Assembly: GCA_963965975.1 (NCBI GenBank)
Contig: OZ014423.1
Coordinates: 1,860,001 to 1,924,000 of the forward strand
Direction of reading: 5' to 3'
Length of the DNA stretch: 64,000 nucleotides
Source: Xestospongia bergquistia
Lineage: Eukaryota > Porifera > Demospongiae > Haplosclerida > Petrosiidae
Of the stretch, positions 47,086 to 56,900 are shown piece after piece. The notes under the pieces are model-generated. The model saw only the letters and a list, made by a program, of their open reading frames with translations. It was not told the origin of the DNA and did no database searches. The stretch's first letter is position 1. Every line of letters begins with the position of its first letter. The position numbers and the translations under genes are program-made.

Positions 47086-49106
47086 CTCAATTATCATAAG
47101 GTCTTTGTATTATCCAGTTTATAAGAAAATCCTTCAGACTGATGTCCTCTTGCTCCCACTCTTGCTGCCAAGAGAGCTGTTGCCTGCCTGTGATAATATC
47201 CCAAAGACGAGTCTTATCCATGTTCATATACCTACATTATATATATACCAGTCTATGGTATATTAGACACATACTTTGGTTGTTTAGAACCAAATAGTCC
47301 TCTTTTACATACAACAGAGGTAAGAGAGAGAAACTGCTCCTAATATTGAGACAGTCAATAACATATATAAGACTAGTGCCAATTGAATTATTGATAGTCT
47401 CCAGTAATCCTTTCTTGCTTTTTTTGTCGACCATAGGAAGAGTAACGTTATCTTTATGAAACAAAATATAAAGACTGCATCTAAGATCATTAATAACCTG
47501 TTATTATTGTTGTATTAATTTTAATATGCAAATTGTAAATTATCCAGTTATATTTTGCCTAACTTACCTGTAGGTGTCACCATATCTTCTGTAAATATAG
47601 AAAAAGCAGTGATTGTTTGATAAAATGTACATTACCTGTGACATTTATTATTAATTCTATATGAGTGACTTTAATATAGAATCTACTTCCAGCCGTACAT
47701 GTGCATATGCCACTGCCAGTATAGGTCACATTTGGTATTATTAAGGTAGCTGTGTCCTGGCCTACTTTCAGTACAACACTCTATCACTATACTGTATCAT
47801 ACATTGAAGCATTGATAGTTTTATTTATTCTTGCCATTGGAAGTTCTGTATTATCTGTCACAAATGAATAGAAATAAATATTATTATTAAATTTCTTATC
47901 TTACCAATAGTGACATTAACAAAATCTGACAGAGAGAATCCATTGGAGTTAATGGCAGCACAGACATATACTCCATTATCACTGGTATTAAAATCTGGTA
48001 TGAGCAATGTACTGTCAAGTACATGTGATGCTTTATCAGCTATAAATCCATCCAACTTTATCCATTGAATTGAAGGAATTGCATCAGAGCTACAGCAATC
48101 AAGTTGTAATGTCTCTCCAAGCTGTATAGTTGTGTTCCATAAAGGGGACAAGGTGATATTAGGAGGTTGTCCAATAGCTATTCAAAAGTGGTAAGTTTGA
48201 AGATTTTTTGTGCTATTGTCATACCTGAGGTTGCTATCACCATATCTTTTTATTTATGAGAGAATACTGACAGACTAGAGTGGTATACAATATATATTTT
48301 CAGCTGTAGATAGTCATACTGAATGATCTTCATGTATTAGTAGCTCTGTAGTATAGTTATGGAAATCATCTCTTCACTTCCTGTAATGCATATGTAGATT
48401 CATTTGTCTTCAGTGCTTAACTCTGGTAAAACTAGGTCTTCAGAATTGATGTCAATCGAAGATCAAATATTTTCTTCTAGGATAATCAGTAATGTTCCTT
48501 TGGAACTACACCTTCCACACAGCAAGATATAATAGCAGGATTATACTGGTTGAACTCTAAAACAAAATGACAGTAAGTTATCTAGATTTATCATATTACC
48601 TTGTATACCGTGATCTTGGGACATTAAATTTATATCAGTATCTGAACCTATAAAATGAAATAGAGGCCTGCTAATTACCTTTAATTGAAAATCTCTGCTT
48701 TTACTGTTAAGATGAAGATAAGTGATATTTGTGGCATTCATTTCCACTGAGTTGATTGCTACAGAAATGTAGCTAGATGCTGACATCCACATCACTAAAA
48801 TTTTCAAAGGTCAGAAAGCTTGTAGTTGTATTAATTTTTGTGTTGTTTGATGTGTTTGTGTCCAGTCTTAACCAATGAACTGTTGGTATTGGGTCTCCAG
48901 TTGCTGTACAATTTAGCAATACATCAGTCCCCTCAATTAAAGTAAGATCACTAGGAGGTACATTCACCAACATTGCATGATTTTTCAAATCCTAATAGTT
49001 TAACATCTAGTTATAAAACTATTTAGTCACTAACATCACCTGTAACTCCAATGGAACAACTTAGAAATGGTATAAGAAAGTAATACATATACAAACACAC
49101 ATACAT
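47086..49106 (-). pseudogene. Decayed copy of the four-Ig receptor
   Basis: Aligns over its whole length with 39598-41797. Damage seen: loss of about 90 bp from the tail exon (near 47180), loss of the Ser/Thr stalk exon (near 47513), loss of about 58 bp from the Ig4 exon (near 47765), a one-base loss (near 48488) and other changes in Ig2, and length changes breaking Ig1 (near 48770). The Ig3 exon (47898-48170) is still open and almost unchanged. It has separated from its divergent partner through a transposon insertion. Confidence 0.88.
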
Positions 49107-49176
49107 CTTCGCGTTGTTGGCATGGTCTTCGGCGCGTATTTAGGCGCACGGTTTGGCTAACAAGGGTGGGGGCACT

Positions 49177-50275
49177 AAAATGACGGGTTCGTCTGGGTTC
49201 GCCTACTCTAGATCAAATTTTAATACAATACCGTAAGTCTAATTAATAGAAGTTTTTGAAGTTTTCATTGAATTCAAAAAATTTAATTAAAAATTAATCT
49301 CGTTGTAAAATACACAAAGACTTACCTAAATTTTATAAGGTCTATTGACTTCATGGATCAATTATGCACCAACCAAAACATATTTTCGGTAGACTGCTTC
49401 ATATCATTCAAGAGAAAGGTCAAAATCTACAACTACAATTCGAACCTGAGACTGTGGTTGGTGACTTTGAAGTTGCCATCAAACAAGCAATACAATTGAA
49501 TTTTCCAACATCTACATATCAAGGATGCTATTATCATTTCTGCCAGGCAATTATGAGAAAAATTAAAGACATTGGTCTACAAATCCAATACAAAGAAAAT
49601 ACGGAGCAACTAAAGTCATTTGTACGCAGAACGGCAGCTCTTGCCTTTGCTCCCATTCGTTTTGTTCGTCTTGCATGGCAAGGAATAAAAGCAGATACTC
49701 CAGAGTTACCAAGAATCGATGAATTCGTTATGTATTTCGAAACCACATGGATAGCTGGAACATTCCATACATCAGAGTGGGAGACTGAAGGACCACGGAC
49801 AAACAATCACTTGGAGGGTTGGCACAATCGTCTACGGCGAGTAGTTGGCAAATACCATCCAAACATCTTTGAATGTGTTGAGGTATTTCAAAGAGAACAA
49901 GTCAGCACAGAGGCTAGGTTTTGATATAGCAGCTTGCAGCAGGTGTACATCCACCTCATCGTAGAAAAAGAAAGCTATAGAGAAAGATCAACACATTAAG
50001 GAACTCAAAGAAAGATTTAGTAGTAATGTAATCTCTTTATCAGACTATGTAGCAGGCATGTCTCGACACATATTAACTTATATATATAATTCTTTAATCT
50101 TTACTTTTCGTAACATTAAATTGTACACTCTTTAATTATCATTTATAGATTGTTTCAGTTCCTTTTGGTCCAGTAGCCCTTGCATTGTAATTGGTAAAAT
50201 CGCAATATCGGTAGGCGAAAACGTATCAGAGTAGGCGAACCCGGAGTAGGCGAACCAGGCATAACTCAAAATGAC
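49177..50275 (+). mobile_element. Mutator-like (MULE) derivative with 8-bp target-site duplication
   Basis: AAAATGAC flanks the insertion at 49177-49184 and 50268-50275; the undisturbed locus at 41869-41876 has it once. Near the ends are inverted, partly doubled motifs: GGGTTCGCCTACTC at about 49195 and GAGTAGGCGAACCC plus GAGTAGGCGAACC at 50229-50257. The interior carries a truncated transposase and shares its start (TAATTCTAATTAATAGAAG-like) and end (CGACACATATTAACTTATAT) with the element at 51791-53193. An 8-9 bp duplication fits MULE elements. Confidence 0.78.
49364..49924 (+). pseudogene. MULE transposase, C-terminal part
   Basis: An open frame of 186 residues with the MULE signature: TVVGDFEVAIKQAIQLNFPT (the DFE block) and GCYYHFCQAIMRKI (the C-x2-H region), then an EGPRTNNHLEGWHNRLRR tail typical of these transposases. 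The N-terminal FLYWCH zinc finger and first catalytic region are absent compared with what remains at 51899, so it is an internally deleted, non-autonomous copy. Confidence 0.82.
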
Positions 50276-51434
50276 TAACATGATGTTTTGCGTTATTATT
50301 GCGTTTCTAATTGCAACTACTGGAGCCATTTTAACTCCAGCTATTCAACCAATACGTACTTCTTGTCCGTCACAATATGATGTCAATTCGAACAACAGCT
50401 GTATCAGTGAGTTTAACAATCTAGATCGATACAGTCAAGTTTTGCAGTCAGTTGATCCTAATCGTGTCAGTCGTAATCTTACAATTAACTCTCTGGGACT
50501 AACTACTGCTCATTTCTTACCTGAAACAGCAGTGAATACAGTCTGTATTGAAAATGGCAGCTCTCCCATAGACAACCTTACAAATAGTTTGTCTTTACAA
50601 CTGCAAAGTCTCAGTTCTACACTGCATCAGGTAACCTCCAAGTCTTGCCTGGACATCAAAAACAAGAATGCATCTGCTGTATCTGGTTATTATTTCATTA
50701 TAACTAATGGAACTCTATCATTAGTTTATTGTGACATGGAGGGGAACACCTGTGGAGGTGCTGGCGGTTGGACTCGTGTGGCCTTTATTAATATGTCTGA
50801 TCCTAGCGAAGATTGCCCTTCAGCACTACAACGACATATATATCCTAATCTTGATCACAGTGTTTGTGGTCGACATAAGCCATCTGGTGCAGGCTGTAAC
50901 TCAATGTCCTTTTCTTCCTATGGTATTAATTATACCACAGTATGTGGTCGAATGAGAGGCTATCAGTTTAATTCTAATGATGGTTTCTATCCTAATTCAG
51001 GAGTTGGTAGTGCTGATATTAATGGCATTTATGTAGATGGATACTCGATTACTTATGGCAATCCTCGGCAGCACATTTGGTCATACGCTGGTGGTCTTCA
51101 ACAACGCATACTAATTTATCCTTATTTTTCATGCCCCTGTAATCAAGGACAGACAATTAGTTCACCTGCTTTTGTTGGTAATGATTATTATTGTGAGTCT
51201 GCTCTTCCAATTGGTCAACACTGGTCTCCAGTTCTTTATGCTGATGATCCACTATGGGATGGTCAACAATGCATTGGTGATGAAGGGCCTTGTTGTACTA
51301 ATCCTAACATGCCATGGTTCCTTAAATCTCTTGGAGTGACTACAAACAGTGATATTGAAGTAAGGCTTTGTGAAGGTGAACATACAACTAATGAAGACAC
51401 TCCATTTGATTTGCTGGAACTGTTTATTCGCTAA
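50271..51434 (+). CDS. Secreted CDM-GGWTRVAF family protein 3 (intronless)
   Basis: Single exon, 387 residues, very like proteins 1 and 2: signal peptide MTNMMFCVIIAFLIATTGAI, CDMEGNTCGGAGGWTRVAF, VDGYSITYGNPRQHIWSYAG, CPCNQG, FVGNDYYCES, DDPLWDG and NEDTPFDLLELFIR. It has an extra Ala in PETAVNTVC and two extra residues at YPNSGVGSAD. Its start codon lies inside the right-hand AAAATGAC target duplication of the MULE derivative, so the ancestral promoter is now about 1.1 kb away. Expression may depend on element sequence. The open frame remains intact. Confidence 0.87.
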   Translation: MTNMMFCVIIAFLIATTGAILTPAIQPIRTSCPSQYDVNSNNSCISEFNNLDRYSQVLQSVDPNRVSRNLTINSLGLTTAHFLPETAVNTVCIENGSSPIDNLTNSLSLQLQSLSSTLHQVTSKSCLDIKNKNASAVSGYYFIITNGTLSLVYCDMEGNTCGGAGGWTRVAFINMSDPSEDCPSALQRHIYPNLDHSVCGRHKPSGAGCNSMSFSSYGINYTTVCGRMRGYQFNSNDGFYPNSGVGSADINGIYVDGYSITYGNPRQHIWSYAGGLQQRILIYPYFSCPCNQGQTISSPAFVGNDYYCESALPIGQHWSPVLYADDPLWDGQQCIGDEGPCCTNPNMPWFLKSLGVTTNSDIEVRLCEGEHTTNEDTPFDLLELFIR

Positions 51435-51898
51435 ATTAGCTTTCTATAAATTTTGTACAAGAGAAAAGGATATGCACATATAACAAAACAAACAACACTA
51501 GTACTATTGTTACATTCTTATATCACATAAGGATTTATAAAAAGCTTTAGCAAACAACTAATACATGTATTAGTTAGTACTGATAGTAAGGAATATTTTT
51601 TTATTGCTGACTCTGATAAATATTTTTATTTTAGTGAATATTATTAAAATTGGAATTTTGTTTGCATGTTAAAATAACAGGTGGATCTCACAACAATGGC
51701 TAAACATTATTCATATTTTTCTTGTGTTCCTCTGTCATTTGTAAAGTTTTACAGGCCGATGTCCATATTGAAAAATAATGGCCTCTCAAGATACCGTAAT
51801 TCTAATTAATAGAAGTATTTGAATTTTTCATCGAATTAACATTAAAAAATTTAATTAAATTTTGCTGTAAAATACACTACCTAATTTCATAAGGTCTA

Positions 51899-52237
51899 AT
51901 GACTTCTTGGATCAATTATGTACAAACCAAAAAATGCTTTGATGAGCTTAGCAAATGTATATATAAATGCAAGGTACAGATAACTTTCAGTCATTTCAGT
52001 TCAGAGAAGATTTTCTACAATAAAGCCAAAGTCATGGAGTTTACTACCACTAAACAAGGAGGAAGAAGAGTACTTTTGTATGAAGGTCACAGATATGTAA
52101 TCAACAGGAGAGGAAGATATGAAAGGATATTTTGGAGATACAGCAATAGAGAATGTGCAGGGTCACTAACAACACTAAAGGACAACACTATCACGACACA
52201 GGGTATGGTATATGTTTTCCAACGTTTGGAAATGTGA
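51899..52237 (+). pseudogene. FLYWCH zinc-finger portion of a MULE protein
   Basis: An open frame with KQGGRRVLLYEGHRYVINRR, then FWRYSNRECAGSLTTLKDN and a following T-x-G, matching the FLYWCH pattern (strand, Y-x-F/Y, W.C...C) although the W-x-C cysteine reads Ser or Tyr here. Such fingers precede MULE transposases in many animals. No catalytic region follows, so the gene is a remnant. The first ATG with good context is at about 52034 (MEFTTTKQGG). Confidence 0.65.
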
Positions 52238-52862
52238 TGGAAATGTGATTGGATATAGCTGATTTACAATGAGTTTACAATGGGTAATTTCCCAACACTT
52301 TTGTGTAATAAACAATGTATGGTATATTGATGATTTTTTAACTATTGGAAATGTATTGGAATACTGTTGGAATTCATTTACTATTGCAAATTTGATGTAA
52401 AAGCATTGTAATTGTAGATGTAACTTCCACTGGTAATCCACCAACATTCCACCAAATAAACAATTGTTGTAATATTAACAATATATTTACATTATTTAAA
52501 CAATAGTAACTGTCATGCAAACACAATCTCCAGATCAATCACTCAACAAAAAACTGTAGTAAAATCTTCTAACTAAGCATATTTTCAAATAAAGCAAATG
52601 AAATGGATCCATCAGGAACTGGTGGCATTGATAATAACTACAAGAAAAAGAGAAAAGATTATAAATCAATTAAATAAGTAAGAAAATTATGCTAGATGTT
52701 TCTTGGCATGGAAATTATAATTTAGTTTACAAGCACATGTACGTGCAAGCTACCATATGCCCATGCATATGATATTAATAGTAATAGTTATTTTAAACTA
52801 CTAATTACCGTATAGCTATAGCATATATCTATGTATATATATATATATATATATACATATAT
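52238..52862. other. Interior of the second MULE derivative, no coding signal
   Basis: AT-rich DNA with no supported gene, including the TA microsatellite 52829-52862. Confidence 0.5.
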
Positions 52863-53051
52863 ATGGCAATTAGGCACAAAGACATGCAGCAAACCATTAA
52901 TGTACAATACGATATTAATTTGTCTACAAACAATCACTTGGAGGGTTGGCACAATTGTCTACGGCGAGTAGTTGGCAAATCCCATCCAAACATCTTTGAA
53001 TGTGTTGAGGTATTTCAAAGAGAACAAGTCAGCACAGAGGCTAGGTTTTGA
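52863..53051 (+). pseudogene. MULE transposase C-terminal stub
   Basis: The last 40 codons (NNHLEGWHNCLRRVVGKSHP then FECVEVFQREQVSTEARF) match the end of the transposase at 49364-49924. The part before it is unrelated AT-rich sequence, so it is a truncated fragment. Confidence 0.75.
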
Positions 53052-53203
53052 TATAGCAGCTTGCAGCAGGTATACATCCACCTCATCAGAAAAAGAAAGC
53101 TATAGAGAAAGATCAACACATTAAGGAACTCAAAGAAAGATTTAGCAGTAATGTAGCAGGTATGTCTCGACACATATTAACTTATATATATAATAGTACA
53201 GTA

Positions 53204-53564
53204 TGTCAATTACTTATGGTATCCATGTACACACATTTGGTCATATGTTGGTTGTTACAGGCTAGTCACTCTTCCGAGTCTAGGCAGTGTGCCCATGTAA
53301 TTCAGGATTAGCTCTGAGCCAAAGCTCTTCTTCATTTGTTGGTAATGACTGTTGCTGTGAATCTGGTGCACAAGTCAGTGATCCAGGGGAAACTTTTCTG
53401 TTCCTCATGATCCCTTATGGGATGGGTAAACTTGTCCTGGAATGAAAAGCCTTGGTTTTAAAATAAGAGGAGTTGTAAATGACAATATTAAGATGAGACT
53501 GTGTAGGAATGAAGTCACTAATGATGAAGACACTCCCATTGAATTTGTTGAAATTCATGTTTGA
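53204..53564 (+). pseudogene. Fourth secreted-protein copy, truncated and frameshifted
   Basis: Short segments in different frames match the C-terminal third of the secreted family: SITYG with an ACACATTTGGTCATATG block (53207-53250), FVGND...CES (53335-53365), a CCCTTATGGGATGG block (DPLWDG position, about 53412), and NEDTPIEFVEIHV ending at 53564. The 5' two thirds are missing, with the MULE derivative's end immediately upstream. Confidence 0.8.
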
Positions 53565-53784
53565 TGAATGTAACATTACAACATGGTTATATTGGACGCT
53601 TTGCTGATTTTGCAAAATTATATAAGCAAGTCTCAAAATAATAATTAATCTACGAAATTGTGTTCTTTTGTATAACATCATTTTAATGAACAATTTCATT
53701 GAAAGACCTTTCTCTTTTCGGCGCTCGAGCAAAATTAATTAATAACTTATTTCAATTAACTGGTGGGAGTGGCCTTCTTTAAAG

Positions 53785-53808
53785 ATGGAGAATAAAACAA
53801 GCGAGTAG
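53785..53808 (+). other. Short upstream open frame in the EXOC6 5' exon
   Basis: ATG with seven codons and a stop (MENKTSE) lies just before a good donor (AAAAA/GTGAGT at 53817). The main start follows an acceptor (ctcag) at 53940. This suggests a 5' UTR exon carrying a small upstream frame. Confidence 0.45.
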
Positions 53809-53939
53809 ACAAAAAAGTGAGTTATAGTCTAGACATTAGAATAGAGATTCTGTGGTTTTAGTAACTATCATATTGTCTACCAATAGTAATTCATGATTTA
53901 ACTAATTGACTATTGACTGTTTATAATTACTAACCTCAG

Positions 53940-56900
53940 ATGTCTCACATTGATGAGGTCAGGAGTACAACATCTGGAGGGACATTGCCCTTTCCCTCTA
54001 ATCATGAACGATTAATGACAGAGTTAGAGTCAAGTGAAGGACAACTAGGAGCTATCATTAGGTGGGTGGAGTCATTATTGTAATTGTCTTATACAAACAA
54101 ACTATGGACACCACATTGTGAAACAAAATCCTAAAAATAGAAATGATACTATTTATAGAACATTGTAATAATGTCTGATGGATGTTAGCTAACACAATGG
54201 AAATTTACTTTAGCCCCACCCCTATTTTTACTTTTTAATAGTAGAGTGTGAAGTAGCAACTCAATGTCTGGTACAATGTGCTTTTAATTTATTAGAGCAC
54301 ATAAAGTTACTGCTGATGCACATAGCAAGTAATGAATATCATTACTTTTACTGTAACATTTTAATTGGATGTGACTAATCAAAGCTTCTGAAAACATTTT
54401 TGAGCCATTTTATAGCTTCTTCAAACTCTCTTCTTAAATTTAGTGATAATCCAGTATTATCAAAATAACTTATAATTATAATACTTTTAGATAGTATTGC
54501 TCCATTATGTCTTGATATTTAGTAAAAATTTCCATGAGAATTGCAAGAGAAATGTGAACAAAACTGTTATGTCTTGTCAGCCATGGTTCTATATATGGTC
54601 ATTGGTCACTAAAGGGTTAACCAATAGTAGGTAACTAGGCATCTTGGAAACAGTTATTAATATAAAGGTGTCTTTAAAACAGATTGAAAAGTGCTAAACA
54701 ATGCTTCTATTTAAGTATAGAAAACTGAACTCTGGGTAATTTGTATCTCTGAAAGTTTGCTATGACAGATCAAGATATTAAAATGGGATACACTTAAATT
54801 TAACAAAGTTGGGGGTGTTACACTTAATTAAATGGAGGTGGTGCTCAGTGGCAATATTAGTCTAATAAATGAAAAGATGTCTGTATATTTTTTTTCTTAT
54901 GAGGAAGAAAAATCTTCAAGCTTGACTTATCAACTTATTGTGAGGTAGTAATGTTGCCTCAATGAATCTAACAAAGACTGTTTAGTTAAAAGCAAATCAA
55001 TATATATTAGAGATAATGGTCTAAAACACTAATATTTAAAACACAGTTAGTTCAGGTGCTATTAAATTTCTGATTGTTGAGTTAGCCATACTGTTTAGCT
55101 TAAGAACTTTGAATATAAAAGACACCATCTGGTGTCTTCTTTCCTTCTTGAGAAATTCTCAGGAAGCAAAGGATAGTTATGATGTCTAAATGATCAGAGT
55201 GTCAAAACCTCACTCTTCTAATAGGAACTGTATTAATGATAATTTGCTGTACAGGTTTAAACCATGACCCTCCCAACTACGGTCATGGTAGGTGTGTCTC
55301 TTCTAATGTTTGTTTAGTACTAATTATCAATTCTAGGTAATCATTGGAGCATATAAAGTAATTTAAATATATTATTTTAAGTGATGTAATGTTATTTATA
55401 GAAATAATAGACTCTATTGTATAAAATTTTAATGACAATATTAATTTGTTGATTTAGTGTAACTAAAAAGCTGACAGTCAATTTTGTTTATAATTTAGTG
55501 ATTTCTTTAAGTTTGTGTTGTTTATACTTTAAACATTTTCTAATACTTTAATATTAAGATATATAAAGGAACAATACAAGAATAATATTTATGAACTAGT
55601 CAATAATGTAGCATTAACCACTGCACATCGGCACTCAGCAGTAATATATAAATTAACTAAGACTACTAGTTTTTGTTACAGTTTCTTTATTTTCTATTGT
55701 TTCTGACTCCTCTCCACGGCTTTTTCCATTCTTTCTATTTGTCCATCACCAAAATCAGCAGGATTCTTATGTGCTTTGATTCGTTTGACATCTTCTTTAG
55801 TTGTTAGATTCTTCTTTTTGTCTTCCTTTCCTGGCATATTGTTTTTAGTGACTTTTAAAGTGAAAACTAAAATCCAAGCAGAGGTGTAACTCTATCTTCT
55901 AAAGACTTTATTTATAGTGCCTCATACTGGGTGTGTCTATTCCTCTTACTGGGTGTGTCTATTCCACAAATTGTAATAGTTACTATTAAACTATATATAA
56001 TATAGTTGCTATTCATTGCTGGATAAATATATTTATAACTTCTTAAATTCATATGAAGTGTTCTCATAAACTGTTCTCTTGAGTGGGTTGATTTTATACA
56101 TGAGAAAGTAACGAGATATCGTTTACATAAATTTATATGGAAAGTGGTTAGATAAATGAGCAGTATATGCAGCTGCATATAATGAATATTATTACAAGAA
56201 CCCACAAAAATGAAATTAAATAGAATTCAAATATCACATCTAAAAGTCTGAAACTTTATTTAATAGCTACTTTCAAACATTCCAATTTAAAATAAAATAG
56301 ACCTAAATTTTTTGTATTGATAATATTCTTTAGAAATGTCTAGAAAACTCTTTTAAAGTAACTTTCAGGTGCACTTACTGCTTTGTATCATTTATATGAG
56401 GAAGAACAAAGCCTTTGTTGACTAGTATGACCATCAAAGTAGATATATTATAGTATATTACCTCCTATTAAAAAAATGTTTTGATTGTGGTCAGTGTATC
56501 ATTGTGTCTTCATGTCTTCTAGTTAAGAACTAGATTTCTCCATAGAACTGATCAGTAAACAAGAACTATATAACATATGTTAGTACTAGAGAATTTAATA
56601 ATAATATTCATGAACTATGAATATTACAATTACTAAGGAATTATTATTGTCTCTAAGAAGTTAAGACTTACCTACTAAAAGTTGACTATTATATGTGCTG
56701 TGTTCATTGAGACAAATCCATCTTTAACTTATAGTAATTGTTATGTTATGAGAAGTCTTATTTACATTAGGCTAAGAATTATCAACAGAAATGTTGTCAT
56801 GTGTAGTTTTATCATCTTTTCTTTTAACTTGAGAGTATGCATCATTATGAAGTGTTGTTTGTGACAAGAAGAAACACCTTAACACTGTTAAGGTGTTTCT

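Larger units (their letters stand above)
46519..51757. repeat. Segmental duplicate of 39337-43395 (Ig receptor plus secreted gene)
   Basis: Both blocks hold, in the same order, the Ig gene 3' flank, the Ig gene on minus, the divergent promoter, the secreted gene on plus and its 3' flank. Copy B differs by an insertion near 46690-47000 (ATT-rich, containing ACACACACAGAAGCTCAGCC), several deletions in the Ig gene, and the MULE insertion between the two genes. Confidence 0.88.
51791..53193 (+). mobile_element. Second MULE derivative, FLYWCH end kept, middle lost
   Basis: The first about 140 bp match the start of the 49.2-kb element (TAATTCTAATTAATAGAAG; TTGGATCAATTATG) and the last about 240 bp match its end (the NNHLEGWHN coding block, then CGACACATATTAACTTATAT). 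Between them are a FLYWCH-coding segment and about 600 bp of AT-rich DNA with a TA microsatellite (52829-52862). It ends right beside a truncated secreted-protein pseudogene. Confidence 0.75.

Noticed and set aside
56682-56864. 60-codon + frame (MTIICAVFIETN...)
   Set aside because: An AT-rich chance frame in an EXOC6 intron, with no family, no splice context and no conservation with the other array units.
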